Shown here piece after piece: positions 1-8,692 of a DNA stretch of 64,000 bases. Each line of letters opens with the position of its first letter. The stretch's first letter is position 1. The position numbers and the translations under genes were made by a program. Under the pieces are notes generated by a model. That model was not told where the DNA came from and did no database searches. It saw only the letters and a list, made by a program, of their open reading frames with translations. The DNA comes from Tritonibacter multivorans (GTDB taxonomy: Bacteria; Pseudomonadota; Alphaproteobacteria; Rhodobacterales; Rhodobacteraceae): assembly GCF_001458415.1 (NCBI RefSeq), contig NZ_CYSD01000042.1:124001-188000 (forward strand). The letters are read 5' to 3'.

Positions 1-1
1 G

Positions 2-469
2 GTCCGGGCCGAGGACGTGGTGTTTGCGGGCGGTTATCAGCGTGGGACAGCGGTGGCATCGTCCCGTGTGCGACGCTACATCCTGTCCAAAGACCAGAGG
101 CCGGGGCGGTTTTCACGTGATCACCGCCGAGACTGGGCTGTGCTGGAGCTGGAGGAACCGCTGGGGCAGCGGCTGGGGATCCTTCCGGTCTGGCAGGGGG
201 GCGCAGCCAAGGCGGGGTTTGCCGTTGGCTATGCCGGGCTGCGGCCCCACGTGCAGAACCGCACCGCGCCGTGCCCGCTCAATCCGCCTCAGGGTGGGGT
301 GCTATTGGTGCAATGCCCGTTGATGCGTGGCGATTCCGGGGCGCCCTATATTGTGGAAACACCTGAGGGCCTGCGGGTGCGGGCGATCACCTCGGCCGTG
401 CGGGTGCAGGGCGGCGGGGTCGAGGCGTTGATGGTGCCGGTTGAACACATGGACATTCCACGCCCCTGA
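2..469 (+). CDS. trypsin-like serine protease, C-terminal part (5' end outside window)
   Basis: The reading frame is already open at the window edge, so the N-terminus with the catalytic histidine lies upstream. What remains shows a D-W-A-V-L-E-L block matching the catalytic aspartate region and R-G-D-S-G-A-P matching the GDSGGP serine box of S1/V8-type endopeptidases. The frame ends with TGA after a short hydrophobic C-terminal strand region. It converges on the aminotransferase gene. Family assignment rests on the two motifs and their spacing. Substrate, export signal and any extra domains cannot be judged from this fragment. Confidence 0.8.
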   Translation, partial: VRAEDVVFAGGYQRGTAVASSRVRRYILSKDQRPGRFSRDHRRDWAVLELEEPLGQRLGILPVWQGGAAKAGFAVGYAGLRPHVQNRTAPCPLNPPQGGVLLVQCPLMRGDSGAPYIVETPEGLRVRAITSAVRVQGGGVEALMVPVEHMDIPRP

Positions 470-497
470 GATCAACATCTGCCACGCCAATAGAAAA

Positions 498-524
498 CCC
501 CCGGCAACCCTGCGGCGCCGGGGG
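498..524 (-). terminator. rho-independent terminator of the DegT aminotransferase gene
   Basis: An 8-bp perfect stem (CCCCCGGC at 498-505 with GCCGGGGG at 517-524) is followed on the minus strand by TTTTCTATT. It sits directly after the stop of the minus-strand aminotransferase. Confidence 0.7.
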
Positions 525-545
525 CGAGAGATGCTTGCGATTGGT

Positions 546-1754
546 TTAAGCGGCGGCTTTGGCCACGGCTTCTTCGACCGAGGTCAGCAGAATATCGGCA
601 ATGACGTCCAGCTCTGCGCGGGTCAGGCGCACCGGCAGGCGCACGTCGCAGGCTTTCATCAGCATGGCGCGGGTCTGGGGAAGCTCGGGCACATTCCCAA
701 TGAACTGCCAGTTCCAGAAGGCGCGTGCATTGTCGGCAGAGCGGCCAAAGATCTGGACCTTCACGCCTTTGGCTGCGGTGGCGGCGGCAAAGGCTTCGAT
801 CTGGGCTTCGGTCATGTCGACCAGATTGAACTGGATCGAATCCGGTGCGCGCTGTTCCGGGGCCAGCGGGGCGGGCACGTTGAAATGCGCAGCGCTGTTC
901 AGGCGACCGGCCACATAGTCGTGGTTGGCCAGACCGTCACGCACACGACGCGCCAGTTCCGGGATCTGCGGGCGGATCACCGCCGCCGACAGGTTCGACA
1001 GGCGCAGGTTATAGAGCGGCAGCTGGTTCTGCCAGCGGCCAAAGGCATTAGACAGTTCGGGGTCGTTCTGGCCTTCGGGGGTTTTGTGCTTCTTCCAGTT
1101 GTGCTCGTAGGCGCCGGACATGATCACGGCGCGGGCCACCAGATCTGCGTCGTCGGTGACCAGAATGCCCCCTTCGCCTGCGTTGATCATCTTGTAGCTT
1201 TGGAATGAAAAACAGCCAACGCGCCCGATGGTGCCGATGTTTTCCCCATGCCAGGTGGTGCCGAGCGAATGCGCCGCGTCCTCAACCACCGGAATGTCGC
1301 GCGCGTCACACAGCGCCATGATCGCATCCATATCGGAGGTATGGCCGCGCATATGAGAGATGATTACCGCAGCGATGTTGTCATCAAGCTTGGCCTCAAA
1401 GTCGGCCATGTCGATGCGGTAGTTGTCGGCCACTTCGCACAGGACCGGCACGCAGTCGGCATGGATCACCGAGGAGGGCACAGCGGCAAAGGTAAAGCCG
1501 GGGATCAGCACGCGGGCGTCGCGGGGCAGACCCAGCGCTTTCAGCGACAGGAACAGGGCCGCGGAACAGGAGGACACCGCCAGCGCATATTTGGTGCCCA
1601 GAAGGGCCGCAAACTCGGCCTCGAGCAAGGCGACGGGAGCGTCTTGCGGGGCTGTGTAACGGAAAAGATCGCCGGACTGGAGAAGCTGCTCAATCGCCTC
1701 ACGGGCCGCTTCGGGGATCGGTTCGCCCTGATGGACGTCGGGGACGTTTTGCAT
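546..1754 (-). CDS. DegT/DnrJ/EryC1/StrS-type PLP-dependent aminotransferase
   Basis: This 402-residue protein has the layout of fold-type I sugar or secondary-metabolite aminotransferases. V-V-E-D-A-A-H-S near residue 159 supplies the aspartate that holds the PLP ring nitrogen, and S-Y-K-M-I-N-A-G-E-G-G at about 188 holds the Schiff-base lysine. Family members usually transaminate nucleotide-linked keto-sugars, but no sugar-nucleotide gene lies nearby, so the substrate is open. The gene stands alone, with a good promoter upstream and a terminator downstream. The ATG at 1754 is preceded by AGGA about ten bases away. Confidence 0.85.
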   Translation of the reverse strand: MQNVPDVHQGEPIPEAAREAIEQLLQSGDLFRYTAPQDAPVALLEAEFAALLGTKYALAVSSCSAALFLSLKALGLPRDARVLIPGFTFAAVPSSVIHADCVPVLCEVADNYRIDMADFEAKLDDNIAAVIISHMRGHTSDMDAIMALCDARDIPVVEDAAHSLGTTWHGENIGTIGRVGCFSFQSYKMINAGEGGILVTDDADLVARAVIMSGAYEHNWKKHKTPEGQNDPELSNAFGRWQNQLPLYNLRLSNLSAAVIRPQIPELARRVRDGLANHDYVAGRLNSAAHFNVPAPLAPEQRAPDSIQFNLVDMTEAQIEAFAAATAAKGVKVQIFGRSADNARAFWNWQFIGNVPELPQTRAMLMKACDVRLPVRLTRAELDVIADILLTSVEEAVAKAAA

Positions 1755-1784
1755 ATTTCAAAATCCTGAATTTAGCCTTTCAAA

Positions 1785-1813
1785 AATATAAAACAATGCG
1801 CGGGAAAATCCAA
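1785..1813 (-). promoter_or_regulatory. sigma70-type promoter for the aminotransferase gene
   Basis: On the minus strand a TTGGAT -35 box (1808-1813) and a TATATT -10 box (1785-1790) are separated by exactly 17 bases, ending about 30 bases before the start codon. The AT-rich stretch 1755-1800 stands out from its GC-rich surroundings. The rest of the 1755-1981 gap shows nothing else I can name. Confidence 0.6.
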
Positions 1814-1981
1814 GAGTGGCGGCGTGAAATCGGCGCTAAGGCGCTGAAATTTCATGAAACTGTTGCGTTCTGGCCGGTCTGGCGCGAAATGGGCAGGGAC
1901 AAGAGGGACCTGCGGGCCACGTGCGGGCCGCTGCGGCGCGACTCGCAGCTGGGTATCATTGGGAAACTCGAAGCTTTCCGA

Positions 1982-3292
1982 TCAGACCCCAAGCCGGTCG
2001 CGCAGGGCGTACCAGGTCATGGCAAGCGTCAGAAGCGGGCTGCGCAGATGGGCGCCGCCGGGGAAAGGCGGCACCGGCAGGCGGGCCATCAGATCAAACC
2101 CTTCTGATTGGCCTGCGACGGCTTCGGCCAACAGGCGGCCCGCATGGGTGGCGGTGCCCAGCCCGTGCCCGGAATAGCCAGACGCCGCAAGGGTGCGGGG
2201 CGACAGGCGGGCAAAATGTGGCAGGCGTTTCATGGTGATGGCCAATGTGCCGCCCCATGCGTAGTCGATTTTAACATCAGCGAGATGCGGGAAGATCTCG
2301 AGCAGGGGCGCGCGCACTTTGGCGGCTATGTCTGTTGGGAAGCGATAGCCATAGCTTTCCCCACCGCCAAACAGCAGCCGCCCGTCATGGGACAGGCGGA
2401 AGTAGTTCACAACAAACTTGCTGTCCGCCACCGCCACATCGCGGTTCAGGACCTCGGCTGTGCGCAGGCCAAGGGGTTCGGTGGCGGCGATGAAGTTGTT
2501 GATTGGCATCACCCGCGCCGCGACTTTCGGGTTCAGACGCCCCAGATACCCGTTGCAGGCGAGGATCAGGTGATCGGCGCGCAAGCTGCCCTGAGCGGTC
2601 TTGACCGTGACCTGCCGGTCCTCAGCAATGCTAAGGACCTCGCTTTGTTCATGGATCTTTGCACCGGCGGCATGGGCGGCACGGGCCAGCCCAAGGGCAA
2701 AGTTCAGCGGGTGCAGGTGGCCTGCGCCCATGTCCAGAATGCCGCCGTGATAAGCGGGGGAAGGGCAGAGCTTTTCGCAGGCAGATTGACCCAGTTTCTC
2801 GATCTGATCATAGCCGTAGCGGTCGTTCAGAAAATCGGCATAGGCGTGCAGATCGCGGGTTTCGCGGTGGGACATGCCGGTCCAGGCGACCCCCGGTTTC
2901 AGGTGGCAGTCGATTTTGTGGCGCGTCACCAGATCGCGCACCAGATCCTTGGCCTCTTCGCCCAGATCCCACAGTTTGGCCGCGTCATCACGGCCCATCA
3001 TGGCTTCCAGTTTTTCCTGATCCTGCCGCTGCCCCGACCCCAGTTGCCCGCCATTGCGGCCAGAAGCGCCAAAGCCCACGCGCTGTGCCTCCAGAAGGGT
3101 AACGGAATAGCCCCGTTCGGCCAGATGCAGGGCGGCTGACAGCCCGGTGAACCCAGCGCCAATGATGCAGACATCGGCCTTCGCGTCGCCGACCAGCGCG
3201 GGAAAGGGATCAAGCGGTGTCGCCGTGGCTGCATACCAACTGGTCGGGTACTGGCCGGGCGCATCATTGGCGTGCAGCAGGTTCAGGGCCAT
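1982..3292 (-). CDS. FAD-dependent oxidoreductase, gamma-glutamylputrescine oxidase-like (PuuB/DAO family)
   Basis: The 436-residue protein begins with an unstructured leader and a Rossmann FAD-binding G-A-G-F-T-G motif at residues 45-50 followed by an acidic strand end (V-T-L-L-E-A). R-N-G-G-Q is typical of the DAO/PuuB branch. In the Puu pathway PuuB oxidises gamma-glutamylputrescine to the aldehyde. It is the last gene of the amine cluster, after two GS-like ligases and an amidotransferase. An upstream in-frame start at 3331 exists, but the ATG at 3292, six bases after the preceding stop, fits the family N-terminus better. The true substrate could be another monoamine or polyamine. Confidence 0.85.
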   Translation of the reverse strand: MALNLLHANDAPGQYPTSWYAATATPLDPFPALVGDAKADVCIIGAGFTGLSAALHLAERGYSVTLLEAQRVGFGASGRNGGQLGSGQRQDQEKLEAMMGRDDAAKLWDLGEEAKDLVRDLVTRHKIDCHLKPGVAWTGMSHRETRDLHAYADFLNDRYGYDQIEKLGQSACEKLCPSPAYHGGILDMGAGHLHPLNFALGLARAAHAAGAKIHEQSEVLSIAEDRQVTVKTAQGSLRADHLILACNGYLGRLNPKVAARVMPINNFIAATEPLGLRTAEVLNRDVAVADSKFVVNYFRLSHDGRLLFGGGESYGYRFPTDIAAKVRAPLLEIFPHLADVKIDYAWGGTLAITMKRLPHFARLSPRTLAASGYSGHGLGTATHAGRLLAEAVAGQSEGFDLMARLPVPPFPGGAHLRSPLLTLAMTWYALRDRLGV

Positions 3293-3297
3293 CAGCG

Positions 3298-4683
3298 TCA
3301 GACGTTCATCAACAGATGTTCGCGTTCCCACGGTGAAATCACCTGCAAGAACTCGTCATATTCAGCCCGTTTGACAATCGAATAGACGCGGGCGAATTCG
3401 GGGCCAAGGATTTCGTGCAGTTTGGTGGCCTCGTCAAACAGATCCAGCGCCTGACCCAGCACGCGGGGGATATCGCCTTCGCCCTCATAGGCATCGCCCT
3501 TGAATTGTTTCGAGGGGCGTTCCTGTTCCATCAGGCCAAGATAGCCACAGGCCAGCGAGGCGGCGATGGACAGATAGGGGTTGCCGTCCATGCCGCCAAT
3601 GCGGTTTTCGATCCGGCGGGCTTCGGGCCCGGAAAGCGGCACGCGAATGCCGGTGGTGCGATTGTCGCGTGCCCATTCCAGATTGATCGGCGCGGCGTGG
3701 TCTTTGACATAGCGGCGGTAGGAGTTCACATAGGGTGCCATCACCGCAAGGCCCGCAGGGAGGTGGTTCTGAAGCCCCGCGATAAAGTGATAAAACGCGT
3801 CCGTCTCGCCCCCTTGCGGCCCAGAGAACAGGTTTTCGCCGGTTTCCATGTCGATGATCGAATGGTGTATGTGCATGGCCGATCCGGGCTCATCCGCGAT
3901 CGGTTTGGCCATGAAGGTGGCAAAACAGTCGTGACGCAGTGCGGCTTCGCGGATCAGGCGTTTGAAGTAGAACACCTCATCGGCCAGTTTCACCGGAGAG
4001 CCATGGCGCAGGTTGATCTCCAGCTGGCCTGCGCCGCCTTCCTGGGTGATGCCGTCAATCTCAAACCCCTGGGCTTCGGCGAAATCATAGATGTCGTCGA
4101 TCACAGGGCCAAATTCATCCACGGCGGTCATGGAATAGGCCTGACGCGCCGCTGCCGGGCGGCCAGAGCGGCCCATCATTGGTTCGATCCCACGCGCGGG
4201 ATCGGTATTGCGGGCGACCAGATAGAATTCCATCTCGGGCGCGACCACCGGTTTCCATCCCTGCGCGTGATAAAGATCCACCACCCGTTTCAGCACATTG
4301 CGCGGGGAAAACGGGATCGGTGCGCCATCGCGGTCATAGGCGTCATGGATCACCTGAAGCGTCCAGTCTCCGGTCCAGGGCGCGGCCGTGGCGGTGGAGT
4401 AATCGGGATAGAGCACCATGTCCTTTTCGATCCAGCCATCCTCATCGGCGGCATCCGCCCAGTCGCCGGTGATGGTCTGGTAGAAGATGCTGTCGGGCAG
4501 GTGGAAATAGGTCTGGCGGGCAAATTTCGACGCGGGCACCGCCTTGCCACGGGCAATCCCCGGCAGGTCCGAGATGATGCATTCGACCTCGTCCAGCCGC
4601 TGCCCTTCGTAATAGGCGCGGGCGGTGTCTGGCAGGTCCTCTTGCCAGTCTTTCGGGCTGGTGGGGGTCGCTTTGGGGGACAT
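3298..4683 (-). CDS. glutamine synthetase family protein, gamma-glutamylputrescine synthetase-like (copy 1)
   Basis: The 461-residue protein carries the GS beta-grasp and catalytic domains: metal-binding glutamates in P-E-M-E-F-Y (about 150-152), E-G-G-A-G-Q-L-E-I-N (215-224), H-I-H-H at 271-274, N-R-T-T-G-I-R and A-R-R-I-E-N-R-I near the end. No adenylylation-site tail of housekeeping GlnA is visible, as expected for PuuA-like enzymes that ligate glutamate to an amine with ATP. Its ATG overlaps the stop of the amidotransferase gene by one base (TGATG), indicating translational coupling. A second, diverged copy lies two genes upstream. Confidence 0.88.
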   Translation of the reverse strand: MSPKATPTSPKDWQEDLPDTARAYYEGQRLDEVECIISDLPGIARGKAVPASKFARQTYFHLPDSIFYQTITGDWADAADEDGWIEKDMVLYPDYSTATAAPWTGDWTLQVIHDAYDRDGAPIPFSPRNVLKRVVDLYHAQGWKPVVAPEMEFYLVARNTDPARGIEPMMGRSGRPAAARQAYSMTAVDEFGPVIDDIYDFAEAQGFEIDGITQEGGAGQLEINLRHGSPVKLADEVFYFKRLIREAALRHDCFATFMAKPIADEPGSAMHIHHSIIDMETGENLFSGPQGGETDAFYHFIAGLQNHLPAGLAVMAPYVNSYRRYVKDHAAPINLEWARDNRTTGIRVPLSGPEARRIENRIGGMDGNPYLSIAASLACGYLGLMEQERPSKQFKGDAYEGEGDIPRVLGQALDLFDEATKLHEILGPEFARVYSIVKRAEYDEFLQVISPWEREHLLMNV

Positions 4684-5363
4684 CAGGGCCTCGGCTTTTT
4701 GAAAAATGCGGCGATCTTACGTGCGATCTTGGCGTTGTCGGTTGGCGTGGAGAGCTGTTCGGTCGCGGCCTCCAGCTGGGCATCGGGCACCACGCCGCGC
4801 CCACGGGTGCGGATCAGGGCGTCAATGAAATCTGCGGTGAATTCGGGATGCGCCTGCACAGTCCAGATGTGATCGCCATAGGTGAGAACCGCGTTCTTGC
4901 AAAAGGCCGAAGAAGCAGCAACCTGCGCCCCTTTGGGCCGTTCGACGATCTGGTCCTGATGCCAGGCGTTCAGCACCAGCGGTGTTCCGGCGCAGTCATA
5001 TTCGGTGGCACCAACGCTCCAGCCGCCTTTGAATTTTTCGACCCGACCGCCAAGCGCCTGTGCGATGATCTGGTGACCAAAGCAGACCCCGACCAGCGGC
5101 AGGCGGCGGGCGTCGATCTTGCGGATCAGCGCTTCGAGCGGGGGAATCCAGTCGTGGTCCTCATAGACCCCGTGGCGCGATCCGGTGATCAGCCAGGCAT
5201 CCGCGTCCTCGACGCTGGCGGGAAATTCCCCGTCCAGTACCGCAAAGGTGACGAAGTCAAACCCATGGCCTGCCAGCAGGTCACGAAACAGCGCGTCATA
5301 GTCGCCGGTCTGGTCCATCAGCGCTTCGGGGGCGCGGCCGGTTTGTAAGATGCCTACTTTCAT
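4683..5363 (-). CDS. class I glutamine amidotransferase-like hydrolase
   Basis: The 226-residue protein is a free-standing class I GATase. G-V-C-F-G-H-Q has the nucleophile Cys94 and A-H-P-E-F gives His172/Glu174, so the triad is complete. The start is ATG 5363 with AAAGGA seven bases upstream; the frame stays open further upstream but that part is low-complexity. Lying between two gamma-glutamyl ligases, it probably plays the PuuD role, hydrolysing a gamma-glutamyl intermediate. That role is inferred from context, since its closest sequence type is the GMP-synthase-like GATases. Confidence 0.85.
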   Translation of the reverse strand: MKVGILQTGRAPEALMDQTGDYDALFRDLLAGHGFDFVTFAVLDGEFPASVEDADAWLITGSRHGVYEDHDWIPPLEALIRKIDARRLPLVGVCFGHQIIAQALGGRVEKFKGGWSVGATEYDCAGTPLVLNAWHQDQIVERPKGAQVAASSAFCKNAVLTYGDHIWTVQAHPEFTADFIDALIRTRGRGVVPDAQLEAATEQLSTPTDNAKIARKIAAFFKKPRP

Positions 5364-5389
5364 CTTGGTCCTTTGGGGTCTTGGTCGGC

Positions 5390-6709
5390 TCAGACCCGGT
5401 CGAGCCAGGAAAGCCAGTGGTCTTGGGGCGGGAGCTTGGCAAAGCCTGCGATTTCCTGCCGTTTGGTGCGAATGAAGTTTTCGATCAACGCAGGCGGAAG
5501 GATGCGCGGCATCAAGGTGCTGGCCTCCAGCTGGTTTACCGCAGCCGCCCAATCGGGGGCAAGTTGTGGCAGGTCTTTGACCTCATAGGCATTACCGGTG
5601 ATTGGCGTAGGCGGGGTTAGGGCGTCTTCGATCCCCATAAACGCTGCGCCAAGAATGGTGGCGAGCAGCAGGTAGGGGTTCACATCGCCGCCCGCGACCC
5701 GGTGTTCAATCCGCCGCGCCGCAGGGGGCGAGGCTGGGATGCGCAGGGCGCTGGTGCGGTTCTCATAGGCCCAGGCCGCTGCCGTGGGGGCATGGGCACC
5801 GGGCACCAGCCGGGCATAAGAATTGCCATGGGGTGCAAAGATCAATGTGCTGTCGGGCATGGCGGCAAGGCAGCCCGCCACCGCAGCCCGCAGCGTGTCG
5901 CTGCCTGCATCCGTGCCGTCGTCGAACACATTGCGCCCGTCTGCGTCGACAACCGAGAAATGCACATGCATGCCATTGCCCACGTCCTCGGCGTAGGGTT
6001 TGGCCATAAAGGTGGCCGCCAGCCCGTGTTTGCGCGCGGTGCCTTTGACCAGCATTTTGAACAGCCAGCAATCATCAGCAGCGCGCAGGGCGTCCTGATG
6101 GTTGAGGTTCACTTCGAACTGGCCCAGCCCCCCTTCGCTGATCGCGGCAAGGGCGGGAATGCCCATGGCCTCGGCCCCGTCGTAAAGATCGGTAAAGAAG
6201 GCGTCGAAATCATCAAGCTCTTGCAGGCCCAGCACCGCATTGTGGTCCAGCCTGCGCCCGGTGGTTGGGTTCAGCGGCGCGCGCAGGGTGTCGCCGCTGT
6301 CGTCAACCAGCGTGAACTCCAGCTCGGTCGCGGCGAGGACGGTCCAGCTTTTGGTGGCATAGCGGTCGAGCACCGCTTTCAGCGCCTGACGAGGGTCGCC
6401 GTCAAATGGGGTGCCATCCACATGGTACAGCTCTGCCAGGATCAACGCGCTGGGGGTGGCCAGCCAGGGCATGGGAACGGGCGCACGGTTTGTGGGCAGA
6501 AGCATGCCGTCCGCATCGCCGGTTTCAAACACCAGCGGGCTGTCTTCAATGTCCAGCCCCCAGATGTCGACGTTTGACGCCGACAGGGGCAGGCGTGCCG
6601 CCCCAGAGGCGAGCTTTTCCGCAGCCGAGGCCACCATGCGTTTGCCCCGCGCGCAGCCATTGAGGTCGCAGGCGGTCAGACGAACGGTCGAGAGGGCGGT
6701 GAGGTCCAC
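5390..6709 (-). CDS. glutamine synthetase family protein (copy 2)
   Basis: This second GS-like ligase has 439 residues. It keeps the core motifs (A-T-E-L-E-F, E-G-G-L-G-Q-F-E-V-N, H-V-H-F-S, N-R-T-S-A-L-R-I-P, A-R-R-I-E-H-R-V). It differs from copy 1 along its whole length and lacks the N-terminal 25-residue arm, so it is an old paralogue and not a recent duplication. It is the first gene of the amine cluster, 26 bases before the amidotransferase. Two ligases in one cluster suggest two amine substrates or a hetero-oligomer; the sequence does not decide between them. Confidence 0.85.
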   Translation of the reverse strand: MDLTALSTVRLTACDLNGCARGKRMVASAAEKLASGAARLPLSASNVDIWGLDIEDSPLVFETGDADGMLLPTNRAPVPMPWLATPSALILAELYHVDGTPFDGDPRQALKAVLDRYATKSWTVLAATELEFTLVDDSGDTLRAPLNPTTGRRLDHNAVLGLQELDDFDAFFTDLYDGAEAMGIPALAAISEGGLGQFEVNLNHQDALRAADDCWLFKMLVKGTARKHGLAATFMAKPYAEDVGNGMHVHFSVVDADGRNVFDDGTDAGSDTLRAAVAGCLAAMPDSTLIFAPHGNSYARLVPGAHAPTAAAWAYENRTSALRIPASPPAARRIEHRVAGGDVNPYLLLATILGAAFMGIEDALTPPTPITGNAYEVKDLPQLAPDWAAAVNQLEASTLMPRILPPALIENFIRTKRQEIAGFAKLPPQDHWLSWLDRV

Positions 6710-6851
6710 GGGGATCTTCCTTGCAGCGTTGGGGCCAGTCTGGCGGGCGCACGCGCGGCTTGCAAGGAAATTTGATCAAAAGTTTGTGCCACCCGTGAGG
6801 CCCGCGTGATTTGTGCCACGAAGGCAGCCCTCGTGCCTGTGTTCCAAACGA

Positions 6852-6879
6852 AAAAAGCCCCGCAAGGGCGGGGCTTTTT
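6852..6879 (-). terminator. strong bidirectional terminator between ABC importer and amine cluster
   Basis: A perfect 12-bp stem (6852-6863 with 6868-6879) has a four-base loop and A/T runs on both sides, so it works in either direction. It follows the stop of the last importer gene and separates that operon from the amine-catabolism genes downstream. Confidence 0.85.
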
Positions 6880-6906
6880 GAATGCAGGATTTCGGGGGGT
6901 AGCGGA

Positions 6907-7713
6907 TCAGCGGATCAGCTGCAGTTTCAGTTTGATCTTCTGACGCCGTTCCTGTGGCAGGTGCTTGTTCAGGCGGCGGTTGATGCGACCAAAGATCCAA
7001 ATGATCGTCAGCGTCAGCAGGATGAAATAGAACGCCAGGATCGGGTATGGGATAAACGGGTTGAACGTCTTATCCGCAAAGTAGTTTGCATAATACAGCG
7101 CATCACCCTGTTGCCGCCAGGCCGGGAAGCCCGAGAAGAACACCAGCGTGGTGGCGTGGAACAGAAAGATTGCCTCGTTCGTATAAGACGGCCAGGCCAG
7201 CCGCATCATGGTGGGGAACATGATCCGTCTGAACCGGCTCCAGCCCGAAATGCCATAGGCGTCTGCGGCCTCCATATCGCCCTTGGGGATCGACTGCAGC
7301 GCGCCATAGAAGATCTCTGCGCTATAGGCCGAGGTGTTCAGGAACAGCACAAACAGCGCCCCCACCGCAGCGGAACTTAGCGGGTCAAAGATCGGCGAGA
7401 CGGACTTCAGCGACAGGAACAGGAAGTAGGCAAAGAAGAACTGGATAAACAGCGGAGAGCCGCGAAACAGGAAGATGAACCAGTTTGCAGGCAGGCGCAG
7501 GGCCGGGCGTTTGGACGCCTTGCCCATGGCCAGCACATTGGCAAAGACAAAGCCGCCCAGCACCGCCAGCAGGCCAAAGTAGACGTTCCAGATCAGGCCA
7601 GAGCCGATCAGCACAAACTGGTCGCACAGGGTGAAGTCACTGCGCGGCAGCAGCCGTTCACCGTATCCCAGCGAGCGGAAGGCGTAAACTTGCAGGGTTT
7701 CAAAACAGCTCAT
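6907..7713 (-). CDS. amino-acid ABC transporter permease (HisM-like)
   Basis: The 268-residue integral membrane protein has about five to six hydrophobic helices and the permease coupling loop E-A-A-D-A-Y-G-I-S-G that docks on the ATPase. It pairs with the HisQ-like permease, whose stop overlaps this start by four bases (ATGA). The frame is open for a further 163 codons upstream, but that part is antisense to the partner permease in character, so ATG 7713 is chosen. The predicted role is inner-membrane import of a polar or cationic amino acid. Confidence 0.88.
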   Translation of the reverse strand: MSCFETLQVYAFRSLGYGERLLPRSDFTLCDQFVLIGSGLIWNVYFGLLAVLGGFVFANVLAMGKASKRPALRLPANWFIFLFRGSPLFIQFFFAYFLFLSLKSVSPIFDPLSSAAVGALFVLFLNTSAYSAEIFYGALQSIPKGDMEAADAYGISGWSRFRRIMFPTMMRLAWPSYTNEAIFLFHATTLVFFSGFPAWRQQGDALYYANYFADKTFNPFIPYPILAFYFILLTLTIIWIFGRINRRLNKHLPQERRQKIKLKLQLIR

Positions 7714-8522
7714 GCCGCCACTCCTTCTTTGCGTTGCGCTTCGCCGGCCAGCGTGGCCTGACCGCGGCTGAGGCGGCGGGTGATCCGGGCGAGCACGACC
7801 TCGGAGACTTTGGTAAAGGCGAGGTAGAACACCAGCAGCGCAAGGAAATACCACATGCGCCAGTCCGGGTGCGGGTAGTCGGTAAAGCGCGGCGCCTTGG
7901 AGCCGCCCAATTCGCGCGCCCAGTACACAATGTCTTCGACACCAAGCAGGAACAGCAGCGGCGTGGCTTTGATCAAAACCATCCAAAGGTTCGACAGGCC
8001 GGGCAGGGCAAAGACCCACATCTGCGGCATCAGGATGCGCCAGAAGGTCTGACGCGGGCTCATGCCATAGGCCTCGGCGGTTTCCAGCTGCGCACGCGGC
8101 ACGCTGCGCATGGCGCCAAACAGCACATTGCCCGCAAACGCTCCAAAGACGATGGCAAAGGTAAACACCGCAAGCCAGAAGCCATAGACCTCGTGCATCC
8201 ATTGCGGCGAGGACGACAGCGGCATTTTGGCGATGTCACAGACCACAAAGTCATTGCCCTGGCGCACAGGATCAGCCCAGTCGGGGCATTTCACCTTGTG
8301 GCGCAGGTATTCAATCCCCTGATCCAGCGCGATGACAAAAAACAGGAAGAACGCAATGTCCGGCACACCGCGCACAATGGCGATATACCCCCGGCCCAGC
8401 CAGCTGAGCGGCGCAAAGCGCGACCGCGCGGCCACAGCGCCGCCAAGTCCAAACAGCAACGCTGCCGGGGCGGTGACGGCCAACAACAGCAGCACCGTGC
8501 CAAAGGCGGCGTAGAAAGACAT
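7710..8522 (-). CDS. amino-acid ABC transporter permease (HisQ-like)
   Basis: The 270-residue membrane protein has an N-terminal hydrophobic helix and R-G-V-P-D-I-A-F-F characteristic of His/Arg-type permeases. The EAA loop reads E-T-A-E-A-Y-G-M-S. An unusually long periplasmic insertion with two cysteines (K-C-P-D-W and V-V-C-D-I, about residues 75-100) follows the second helix; a disulfide there is possible. It is coupled to the downstream permease by an ATGA overlap. Confidence 0.88.
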   Translation of the reverse strand: MSFYAAFGTVLLLLAVTAPAALLFGLGGAVAARSRFAPLSWLGRGYIAIVRGVPDIAFFLFFVIALDQGIEYLRHKVKCPDWADPVRQGNDFVVCDIAKMPLSSSPQWMHEVYGFWLAVFTFAIVFGAFAGNVLFGAMRSVPRAQLETAEAYGMSPRQTFWRILMPQMWVFALPGLSNLWMVLIKATPLLFLLGVEDIVYWARELGGSKAPRFTDYPHPDWRMWYFLALLVFYLAFTKVSEVVLARITRRLSRGQATLAGEAQRKEGVAA

Positions 8523-8644
8523 GTGCTTACCGGTCGTCAGGTAGCAGCTGAGCCACGACAGGCCATCAAGCAGCGCGGGGTCGGTACAATAGGCGAAAAT
8601 GGCGGGCCTCTTACGTCGTCACGGGTCTGGGGGGAGAATGCGGG

Positions 8645-8668
8645 AAAGGGGGGCGCGGGCCCCCCTTT
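8645..8668 (-). terminator. hairpin between binding-protein and permease genes (attenuator-like)
   Basis: A 10-bp perfect stem (AAAGGGGGGC with GCCCCCCTTT) has a four-base loop but only a three-T tail on the minus strand. This weak terminator right after the binding-protein gene fits the usual pattern in which the binding protein is made in excess over the permeases. The remaining gap 8523-8644 holds nothing else recognisable. Confidence 0.55.
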
Positions 8669-8692
8669 GTGTTTTCAATGGGTTGAGAAGGC

